A DNA stretch of 5,183 nt, taken from contig JAQSXQ010000279.1 in the NCBI GenBank assembly GCA_029256565.1, positions 1 to 5,183 of the forward strand, read 5' to 3'. The position numbers and the translations under genes were made by a program. Below are positions 1 through 4,677 of the stretch, piece after piece (within the stretch, counting starts at the first letter, position 1; every line of letters begins with the position of its first letter). Source of the stretch: Mycobacterium sp. (GTDB lineage: Bacteria; Actinomycetota; Actinomycetes; Mycobacteriales; Mycobacteriaceae). The notes beneath the pieces are model-generated. The model was not told where the DNA came from and did not search any database. It was given only the letters and a program-made list of their open reading frames with translations.

Positions 1-70
1 CCCCGGCAGGATTCGAACCTGCGACACCGGCTTTAGGAGAGCCGTGCTCTATCCCCTGAGCTACGGGGGC
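1..70 (-). tRNA. tRNA-Arg (anticodon CCT), 3' end cut by window edge
   Basis: Read on the minus strand, a cloverleaf starts at 70. The acceptor strand is GCCCCCG, followed by a D arm with GCTC...GAGC. The anticodon stem CGGCT/AGCCG encloses the loop CTCCTAA, giving anticodon CCT, which reads the arginine codon AGG. The T arm is GCAGG-TTCGAAT-CCTGC. The 3' acceptor strand is seen only as CGGGG; the last two paired bases and the discriminator lie beyond the left edge. No CCA can be judged. AGG is a rare codon in GC-rich actinobacteria, so this is probably a minor isoacceptor gene. Confidence 0.96.
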
Positions 71-82
71 GGACCGGCTTGG

Positions 83-88
83 AGCATA
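83..88 (-). promoter_or_regulatory. Candidate -10 box for the tRNA-Arg gene
   Basis: The minus strand reads TATGCT, a TANNNT-type mycobacterial SigA -10 element. Transcription would start near 76, about six bases before the mature tRNA 5' end at 70. No convincing -35 hexamer is visible 16 to 18 bases upstream. The 75-base spacer to the divergent CsbD-like gene must also hold that gene's promoter, which I could not identify. Confidence 0.4.
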
Positions 89-145
89 CCGGCATTGGGC
101 GTTGCTGCAGGTTTCCGCCCGACGACCAGCGGCAATACCAAGATC

Positions 146-322
146 ATGAGCACAGCGAAGAAGGCCCGCCACACCGTCGACCGTCTTGCGGGTCAGGCAA
201 AGCAGAAGATCGGTCGTGCCACCGGTGACAACCGGCTGCGCAACGAAGGCGCGAACGACGAGATGAAGGCCCGGGTCAAGATGACCGGCCAGCGCCTCAA
301 GGACGCCTTCCGCGGTCGCTGA
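146..322 (+). CDS. CsbD-like small stress-response protein
   Basis: This gene encodes 58 residues, about the usual length for CsbD family members. The centre, residues 16 to 43, carries the family pattern: a GQAKQKIGRATGD segment, then LRNEG and a short second helix (MKARVKMTGQ). The protein is rich in Lys, Arg, Gln and Asp, has no cysteine and no membrane segment, and should be a soluble, highly charged helical cytoplasmic protein. CsbD proteins are induced by general stress in many bacteria, but their biochemical role is unknown. The frame stays open upstream to 44, but that would run into the tRNA gene and add non-family sequence. The ATG at 146 places the charged family start MSTAKKA at the N-terminus. 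No clear Shine-Dalgarno precedes it. The stop is only 3 bases from the stop of the convergent oxidoreductase gene, so any transcription terminator must lie inside coding sequence. Confidence 0.88.
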   Translation: MSTAKKARHTVDRLAGQAKQKIGRATGDNRLRNEGANDEMKARVKMTGQRLKDAFRGR

Positions 323-325
323 CGC

Positions 326-1147
326 CTAGCGCAGCTCCTCGATGACCTTCGCGAAGGCCTCGGCGTGTGGCTGCTGCACGATCACGTACGTGACGCCATA
401 GGTGTCGCGGTAGCCGCGGATGGTGTCGGCGATGTCCTTCGTCGACCCCGACAGCACACCCGGTGTCCGCAGCAGCTGCTCGTCGGTGAGTTCCGGCAGG
501 AAGCGCCGCGTGATCGACAGATCGGGCATGCCCGAGTCGTCGATCGGCATCGCCGTGACCGACACGTTCAGTTCCAGCTCGTCGAAGCGCTCCGGTGCCG
601 CGTTGCGGACGAACGCGATGCGCTCGGCGAGCGGGTCGCCGTCCGCGCCGGCTGGGTCGCCGCCGGTGAGCCCGATGATCTGCGCGTGCTTGGCGGCGAT
701 CGTCAGCAGCCGGTCGCCGTTGCCCGCGATCAGCAGGGGTACGTCGGGCAGGTGCTCTTCCATGTACTCGACGACGTGGCGCAGATGGTCGACGCGCTGT
801 CCCGCCGTGGGGTAGGGGATCTCGGCGAGTTCGAACTCCCTGCGGACGTAGCCGGCCCCGAGCCCCAACTCGAGCCGGCCCGCGCTGAGATCGCGGAGTT
901 CGGCGACGTCGCGCGCCAGCAGCGCCGCCTTGTAGAAGCCCGCGTTCAGGACGAAGGTGCCCAGGTGCAGCGTCTCGGTCGCCGCCGCGGCCGCCGTCAG
1001 GGTCGGGAACGGGGCGGGAGCGCCGAGGTGGTCGGGCACGTGCAGGACGTCGTAGCCCATGCCCTCGGCACGCGTCGCCCAGTCCTGCACCGCGGACAGC
1101 CGTCGTGCGGCGTGCAAACCGAAACCGAACCGGAAGTCCCTGGCCAT
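326..1147 (-). CDS. Luciferase-like (LLM class) F420-dependent oxidoreductase
   Basis: The 273-residue product is a luciferase-like monooxygenase family TIM barrel. It most resembles the mycobacterial group of probable F420-dependent oxidoreductases (the MSMEG_2516-type family, from memory). Visible family features are the N-terminal strand FRFGFGLH (5-12), GYDVLHVPDH (31-40), the long block from LGTFVLNAG (62-70) through ARDVAELRDLSAGRLELGLGAGY (78-100), and the later strand PLLIAGNG (137-144). The C-terminal part, GVTYVIVQQPH (251-261), closes the barrel. Such enzymes use reduced cofactor F420 (some members use FMN) to reduce or oxidise small organic substrates in the cytoplasm. The substrate cannot be read from sequence. 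The ATG at 1147 has no Shine-Dalgarno but has a TANNNT box exactly seven bases upstream, pointing to a leaderless mRNA. Its neighbours, a CsbD-like protein and a carboxylate-amine ligase, do not suggest a shared pathway. Confidence 0.93.
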   Translation of the reverse strand: MARDFRFGFGLHAARRLSAVQDWATRAEGMGYDVLHVPDHLGAPAPFPTLTAAAAATETLHLGTFVLNAGFYKAALLARDVAELRDLSAGRLELGLGAGYVRREFELAEIPYPTAGQRVDHLRHVVEYMEEHLPDVPLLIAGNGDRLLTIAAKHAQIIGLTGGDPAGADGDPLAERIAFVRNAAPERFDELELNVSVTAMPIDDSGMPDLSITRRFLPELTDEQLLRTPGVLSGSTKDIADTIRGYRDTYGVTYVIVQQPHAEAFAKVIEELR

Positions 1148-1153
1148 GGGCCG

Positions 1154-1159
1154 AGCTTA
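1154..1159 (-). promoter_or_regulatory. -10 box giving a probable leaderless start for the oxidoreductase gene
   Basis: The minus strand reads TAAGCT, matching TANNNT. Six bases (CGGCCC) separate it from the A of the ATG at 1147, so the seventh base after the box is the start codon itself. That is the spacing expected for leaderless mycobacterial mRNAs. No good -35 hexamer is seen at normal spacing, which is common for mycobacterial SigA promoters. No Shine-Dalgarno exists between box and ATG, consistent with this reading. Confidence 0.5.
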
Positions 1160-1254
1160 TGTGACCAGCAATGTCGCAGGTTTCATTCGGCGCAGGCAGG
1201 GCATCAATACGGCCTAGCTGAAGCGCAGGCGCTCGGCTCAAGAGCCACTCCCGA

Positions 1255-1290
1255 GATCCGGCCCGTCGTGTACATCCGACGGGCCGGATC
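1255..1290. repeat. Perfect 14-bp inverted repeat upstream of the carboxylate-amine ligase gene
   Basis: The arm GATCCGGCCCGTCG (1255-1268) is matched without error by its reverse complement at 1277-1290, separated by the eight bases TGTACATC. The hairpin ends 15 bases before the GGAGG ribosome-binding site (1306-1310) and 24 bases before the GTG start of the ligase gene. If transcribed from the plus strand it would form a very stable stem in the 5' leader. No T-run follows on either strand, so a simple intrinsic terminator is unlikely. It could be an operator for a dimeric regulator, a leader-RNA control element, or a dispersed genomic repeat. The remainder of the 1148-1314 spacer shows only short imperfect dyads, such as GGCTC-AA-GAGCC at 1235-1246, and no clear TANNNT box on the plus strand. 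Confidence 0.85.
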
Positions 1291-1314
1291 AAACATTCAC
1301 CGACCGGAGGCGTC

Positions 1315-2412
1315 GTGAGCCATCCCACGCTGGGCGTCGAAGAGGAATTCCTCCTCGTCGATCCAAACAGCGGCGAGCCCGTACCGCTCAACCGCGAGAC
1401 GGCCGCCGCGGCCGAGGAGCGCGGTGTCGAACTGCAGCTCGAACTCACCAGGTGTCAGGTCGAGACGAGTTCCTCGGTCGCCTCGACCATCGACGAGCTG
1501 CACGACGACCTGCGCCGGCTGCGCCGCGTTGCGTCCGAGGCGGCAACGGCAGCGGGAGCGCGGCTGCTCGCGGTGGGTCTGCCGCCGACCGTCCCGCAAG
1601 AGTTCCCGATCACCGACACCCCGCGATACCGCGAGATCGCCCAGAAGTTCGGCATGATCGCCCACGAACAGGGCATCTGCGGCTGCCACGTCCATGTCGC
1701 GGTGCCGTCGCGCGAGGCCGCCGTCGACGTGAGCAATCGGCTACGACCGTGGCTGCCCTCGCTGCTGGCGCTCACCGCCAATTCGGCGATCTACCGCAAC
1801 TCCGACAGCGGCCACGCGAGCTGGCGCAGCGTCCTATGGGCCCGCTGGCCCAGCGCCGGCCCGCCGCCGCACTTCGACTCCGTCGATGACTACGACGCGA
1901 CCGTGCGGATGATGCAGGACTCCGGCGCGATGCTCGACGACGGGATGGTCTATTGGGACGTCCGCCCATCGGCGAACTTCCCGACCGTCGAGGTGCGGGC
2001 CGCCGACGTGCCCGCCACGGCCACCCAATCCGTCCTCCTGGGCGCGCTGGTGCGCGCTGCCGTCATGACGGCCCTCGACGAGCGGGAGCGCAACCAGCCA
2101 ACGGTTCCGCTGACGGCGCATGCCCTACGTGCCGCGTACTGGAAGAGCGCCCGCGACGGGCTCGAGGGCGAGGGGATCGACCTCGTCGGCACTCACGCAC
2201 CGATCCCCGCGGTCGACCTCTTGCACGCGTTGATCGACCACGTGACCCCGGCACTCGACGCCGTGGGCGACGCCGACTTCGTGCACCGCGAACTGGAGCG
2301 GGTGGTCGCGTCGGGCAACGGCGCCACCCGGCAGCGCCGGGCCTTTGCCCGCAGGCACGACGCGGCCGACGTCATCGACGAGGCGGCGTCCGCCACGATG
2401 GAAGACCTCTGA
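1315..2412 (+). CDS. YbdK-type carboxylate-amine ligase (putative glutamate--cysteine ligase 2)
   Basis: The 365-residue protein belongs to the GCS2 family, YbdK branch, and has the branch's usual length (about 370). Members show weak ATP-dependent glutamate-cysteine ligase activity in vitro; the physiological acceptor is unknown. Mycobacteria make mycothiol rather than glutathione, so a glutathione role is doubtful. Key sequence features are the N-terminal GVEEEFLLVD (7-16), whose acidic residues belong to the nucleotide/metal site; QLELTRCQVE (41-50); the GICGCHVHV signature (120-128); and the block YWDVRPSANFPTVEVRAAD (213-231) typical of the family. The GTG start at 1315 is favoured because GGAGG lies at 1306-1310, four bases upstream, and because it puts GVEEE near the N-terminus as in homologues. 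M. tuberculosis has a similar protein, which I recall as Rv0433. A strong inverted repeat sits in the leader. The stop is 2 bases from the stop of convergent rskA. Confidence 0.92.
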   Translation: MSHPTLGVEEEFLLVDPNSGEPVPLNRETAAAAEERGVELQLELTRCQVETSSSVASTIDELHDDLRRLRRVASEAATAAGARLLAVGLPPTVPQEFPITDTPRYREIAQKFGMIAHEQGICGCHVHVAVPSREAAVDVSNRLRPWLPSLLALTANSAIYRNSDSGHASWRSVLWARWPSAGPPPHFDSVDDYDATVRMMQDSGAMLDDGMVYWDVRPSANFPTVEVRAADVPATATQSVLLGALVRAAVMTALDERERNQPTVPLTAHALRAAYWKSARDGLEGEGIDLVGTHAPIPAVDLLHALIDHVTPALDAVGDADFVHRELERVVASGNGATRQRRAFARRHDAADVIDEAASATMEDL

Positions 2413-2416
2413 GGTC
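2404..2416. repeat. 13-base palindrome over the two convergent stop codons
   Basis: GACCTC-T-GAGGTC is a perfect dyad around base 2410. It contains the ligase stop codon (TGA, 2410-2412) and overlaps the rskA stop (complement of TCA, 2415-2417). The arms are six bases with a single central base, so an RNA hairpin would have only about four pairs. No T-run follows on either strand. It may be chance, or a weak shared end signal. No other terminator is visible between the two genes. Confidence 0.4.
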
Positions 2417-3161
2417 AGATCAGCGGTAGCTCGGCGAACACCGGGCTGGTCGGCTGCGTCGACCCGGTGCCGGGTTCCACGGTGAACGCCAACGCGTTCG
2501 AGCCGTCGATGTCGGGCAGCACCGCAGTCGTCGACGGTGACACCGCGCTCGCATCCATGGTGCCTGCCGAGTGCGCACCGTCGGACGCGACGAGCCACAT
2601 CTGGTACACGTAGCCCTGCTCGGGCGGAGCGACGTCGTTCATCACGAGCACCGCGGCGTTGCGTTCGCGGGAGAACACGACCGTTGCGGTACCGCCGGTC
2701 GGGATGGGGCCGGACACCGTCTTGACGTCCGGAGCCTCGAAGATTTGTTCGGCCGCAGACGGTTTCGCCTCCGGTCGCAGCGCGACGCCGACACCGACCG
2801 CGCCGAGGCCGATGATGACGGCGGCAGCGGCCGACAGCGCGACGGTGCGCCACCGCGTACTACGCGACTTGGGTTGCGCTGCAGGGGCATTCGGACCGGG
2901 GACCACCGAAAGCCTTGGCGCGTCACCGATTGCGGCGAGCAGCCGGTCGCGCAGATGCTCGGGCGGCTCGGCGGACGTCGTCGACGACACCACGGCCATC
3001 GTCTCCCGGACCGCGCGCACCTCGTCGTGGAAGGCGCGCGCCACATCCGCGGGCGCACCGGCGATCTGCTGCTCGATGTCGCGCTGTTCGTCGGAGGACA
3101 CGGCGTGCAAGGCGTATGGGGTTGCCAAGGCCAGGAGGTCCTGATGTGCGGGCTCGGTCAC
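2415..3161 (-). CDS. rskA: Anti-sigma-K factor RskA
   Basis: The 248-residue product is the membrane-anchored inhibitor of SigK. The cytoplasmic N-terminal region (about 1-100) starts with LLALATPYALHAVSSDEQRDIE (9-30), the helical sigma-binding part of the family. It has no cysteine at all, so it is not a zinc-binding (HxxxCxxC) anti-sigma factor. One membrane segment spans about 106-128 (VALSAAAAVIIGLGAVGVGVAL), preceded by positively charged residues, giving N-in/C-out topology. The extracytoplasmic RskA domain carries YQMWLVASDGAHSAGTMD (186-203) and FTVEPGTGSTQPTSPV (226-241), both hallmarks of the family. In M. tuberculosis RskA holds SigK until regulated proteolysis, involving Rip1, releases it. 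The frame is open further upstream, but the GTG at 3161 overlaps the sigK stop as GTGA and gives the family length (about 230 in M. tuberculosis). A purine-rich GGGGGT lies just upstream. It is the last gene of the operon. Confidence 0.95.
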   Translation of the reverse strand: MTEPAHQDLLALATPYALHAVSSDEQRDIEQQIAGAPADVARAFHDEVRAVRETMAVVSSTTSAEPPEHLRDRLLAAIGDAPRLSVVPGPNAPAAQPKSRSTRWRTVALSAAAAVIIGLGAVGVGVALRPEAKPSAAEQIFEAPDVKTVSGPIPTGGTATVVFSRERNAAVLVMNDVAPPEQGYVYQMWLVASDGAHSAGTMDASAVSPSTTAVLPDIDGSNALAFTVEPGTGSTQPTSPVFAELPLI

Positions 3162-3739
3162 GACACCCCCAAGCAGTTGCGCAGTCCTCGGATGGCGTCG
3201 CGCATCCGTGACTTGATCGTCGCAAGATTCGCGGCCAGACGGGTGGAGACCTGGACGTAGGTCAGACCCTCGTAATAGGCCATCTGAATGCACTCGCGCT
3301 GTGCGTCGGTGAGCGTGTCGAGGCACGCGACGACCTCGCGACGCTCCTCGGAGTGGATCACGGCCTCGGCGACGCGGTCGGCGGCCACATCGACATTGGC
3401 CGCGCCGTAGCGGGACTCGCGTTGGCTGGCGGCCTGCTCACTGCGCACCCTGTCGACGGCGCGGCGGTGGGCCAGCGTCATCAACCACGCCAACGGAGAG
3501 CCCGCGGCAGGGTCGTAGTTGGCGGCGTTGTGCCATACCTGCAGGTAGACGTCCTGGGTGGTCTCTTCGCTGTAGCCAGGATCGCGCAATACGCGCGTCA
3601 CCAGTCCGTAGACCCTCGCGCGGGTCGCGTCGTAGAACTCAGTGAACGCCTCGACGTCTCGTTCGGCGGCCCGGCGCAGCAATGCGTCGAGGTCGGCCGT
3701 CACGCCCGGTAGCCTAGCGGCGATTCCCAGCGAAGTCAT
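3158..3739 (-). CDS. sigK: ECF sigma factor SigK
   Basis: From the ATG at 3739 the protein has 193 residues, against 187 for M. tuberculosis SigK as I recall it, and is closely similar throughout. Region 2 (about 32-100) includes FTEFYDATRARVYGLVTRVLRD and GYSEETTQDVYLQVW. Region 4 (about 134-188) includes LTDAQRECIQMAYYEGLTY, followed by the helix-turn-helix that ends in NLATIKSRMRDAIRGLRNC. Cys139 and Cys189 correspond to the Cys133/Cys183 pair reported to form a redox-sensitive disulfide in the M. tuberculosis protein. SigK directs RNA polymerase to its own operon and, in M. tuberculosis, to mpt70/mpt83. The start is uncertain. In-frame ATGs lie at 3748 (GGAGA only 2 bases upstream, too close) and 3853, and a GTG lies at 3703. 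The ATG at 3739 has GGAGA 11 bases upstream and best matches known SigK length. The stop overlaps the rskA start (GTGA), implying translational coupling to its own inhibitor. Confidence 0.94.
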   Translation of the reverse strand: MTSLGIAARLPGVTADLDALLRRAAERDVEAFTEFYDATRARVYGLVTRVLRDPGYSEETTQDVYLQVWHNAANYDPAAGSPLAWLMTLAHRRAVDRVRSEQAASQRESRYGAANVDVAADRVAEAVIHSEERREVVACLDTLTDAQRECIQMAYYEGLTYVQVSTRLAANLATIKSRMRDAIRGLRNCLGVS

Positions 3740-3806
3740 AATTATCATGATCTCCGCGGGGCCGGGCACGAATAGGCGTGCGCCCGAAGCCTTTTGGGAA
3801 GAGCCG

Positions 3807-3841
3807 GACTGGCCGGCAGCCGCTTCGCCGGTCGGCCAGTC
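3807..3841 (-). repeat. Intercistronic hairpin between the DUF1365 gene and sigK
   Basis: The arms GACTGGCCG (3807-3815) and CGGCCAGTC (3833-3841) are perfect 9-base complements around a 17-base loop that could form a small inner stem. It lies just after the DUF1365 stop and about 70 bases before the preferred sigK ATG, within the presumed operon mRNA. No T-run follows on the minus strand, so it is not a classic terminator. It could tune processing, stability or sigK translation. If sigK starts at 3853 it would instead lie in coding sequence. Confidence 0.6.
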
Positions 3842-3849
3842 GCCCGAAG

Positions 3850-4578
3850 TCATGATTGGCCCACCGGCTCCCGCGGCATCCACGACTCGCGAGGGGCGAG
3901 CGGCACCCGTCGCGCCCAGAGGGTCACGTCGTGGATGCGCATCCACAGCGCGCCCATGAGAGGCGCCATCGGAGCCGTGAACTGCAGGGCCAGCACCTGT
4001 CCGACACTGGCCGAACGTCGATTGCCGCGCAGCGTCGCCACGAACCCCGGTGTGTGCTCGCGGTGCAGGGAGATGGTGACGTCGACCGACCCGTTCGGCT
4101 TGGGTGCCTGCAGGAGGTAGTAGCCGTCGGAGTCGTTGAACGGCGACATGGGCAGCGTCTTCTTCACCGCTGCGGGCGCGTGGTCGGTCGGCGGCAGCAG
4201 GTAAGCGTGCCGCTCACCCTGGATGTTGTGGAGTTCGACGATGACGTGACGCAGCACGCCGTCGGCGTCGTGGCACCAGTACAGGCTGACGGGGTTGAAC
4301 ACGTAGCCCAGCACGCGGGCCTGCAGCAGGGCGGTCACGGACCCGCCCCGCATGTCGATGCCGTGCCCGGCGAGGAAGTCGTCCGCCGGCAGCGTCGGCA
4401 GCTCGTCGAGGTCGACGTACCAGCTGTAACCGGCTTGCTCGAAGTAGTGGTGCACCGGCGTGCGGCGCAGGTGCGTGATGCGGGTGCGATAGATCGCCGG
4501 TGCCGACGCGGCGGCTGCCTTGCGGGCCGCACCGCGCCGGCGCGTCGTCGATTCCGCCGCGACGATCGGGCGTGACAT
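3850..4578 (-). CDS. DUF1365 family protein
   Basis: The 242-residue product is a full-length DUF1365 protein. After a basic, alanine-rich N-terminus (about 1-27) the family core begins with IYRTRITHLRRTPVHHYF (29-46), then YSWYVDLDELP (51-61). The most conserved stretch follows: ARVLGYVFNPVSLYWCHD (87-104), then VELHNIQGERHAYLL (114-128) and KKTLPMSPFNDSDGYY (139-154). No signal peptide or obvious catalytic motif of a known enzyme class is seen, and the biochemical role is unknown. DUF1365 genes usually lie beside an FAD-dependent amine oxidase-like gene and a cyclopropane-fatty-acid-synthase-like gene, suggesting fatty acid modification. M. tuberculosis has this arrangement upstream of sigK (Rv0449c-Rv0447c, from memory). 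Here neither partner is adjacent. The ATG at 4578 has GGAGA at 4583-4587, four bases upstream, and a SigK-like promoter just before it. The stop overlaps an in-frame sigK-frame ATG at 3853 (ATGA). Confidence 0.92.
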   Translation of the reverse strand: MSRPIVAAESTTRRRGAARKAAAASAPAIYRTRITHLRRTPVHHYFEQAGYSWYVDLDELPTLPADDFLAGHGIDMRGGSVTALLQARVLGYVFNPVSLYWCHDADGVLRHVIVELHNIQGERHAYLLPPTDHAPAAVKKTLPMSPFNDSDGYYLLQAPKPNGSVDVTISLHREHTPGFVATLRGNRRSASVGQVLALQFTAPMAPLMGALWMRIHDVTLWARRVPLAPRESWMPREPVGQS

Positions 4579-4603
4579 CAGGTCTCCACGTTCCACGTCT
4601 TCT

Positions 4604-4630
4604 ATTCGGAGCCGCCACGGAAATGGATGG
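4604..4630 (-). promoter_or_regulatory. SigK-type promoter of the DUF1365-sigK-rskA operon
   Basis: The minus strand reads CCATCC (complement of 4625-4630), a 15-base spacer, then CCGAAT (complement of 4604-4609). These hexamers match the SigK -35 and -10 consensus that I recall from M. tuberculosis mpt70, mpt83 and sigK-operon promoters. The -10 box ends 25 bases before the DUF1365 ATG at 4578, leaving a short leader that contains the GGAGA ribosome-binding site. This predicts positive autoregulation of sigK, restrained by RskA. The spacer length is at the short end of what I would expect for an ECF promoter. Confidence 0.72.
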
Positions 4631-4641
4631 GTGAGTTCGGA

Positions 4642-4669
4642 TTGCGAAACGCTTTCCCCCGCGTAAGGT
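4642..4669 (+). promoter_or_regulatory. Candidate SigA-type promoter of the amidohydrolase gene
   Basis: TTGCGA (4642-4647) and TAAGGT (4664-4669, TANNNT) are separated by 16 bases. Transcription would begin around 4676-4678, at or next to the GTG at 4678, giving a leaderless or nearly leaderless mRNA. The same AAGG bases could instead act as a Shine-Dalgarno 9 bases from the GTG, but then another promoter further upstream would be needed. This box lies back-to-back with the SigK-type promoter in a 99-base spacer. Confidence 0.4.
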
Positions 4670-4677
4670 GCCAAACC

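Noticed and set aside
44..145. N-terminal extension of the CsbD-like protein back to an ATG at 44
   Set aside because: It would start inside the tRNA gene, and the extra residues do not match CsbD proteins.
346..357. CCTTCGCGAAGG palindrome as terminator of the CsbD-like gene
   Set aside because: It is inside the oxidoreductase coding sequence, can form only a very short stem, and has no T-run; such words are common at this GC content.
1185..1190. A second CCGAAT (minus strand) upstream of the oxidoreductase gene as a SigK site
   Set aside because: No CCATCC-like hexamer lies 14 to 18 bases upstream of it, and the leaderless -10 box explains the start better.
365..1318. 317-residue plus-strand open frame
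   Set aside because: It lies antisense to the oxidoreductase gene and its product resembles no family; long antisense frames are expected at this GC content.
297..1448. 383-residue minus-strand open frame
   Set aside because: It is a shadow of the oxidoreductase gene in another frame; its sequence is an Arg/Ala/Pro/Gly-rich run with no family features.
3162..3326. Longer RskA beginning at 3326
   Set aside because: The extra 55 residues overlap sigK in another frame; the GTG at 3161 with the GTGA overlap fits family length and operon logic.
4590..4594. GGAAC on the minus strand as an ECF -35 element
   Set aside because: It lies downstream of the CCGAAT box and only about 12 bases before the DUF1365 start codon, too close for a promoter.
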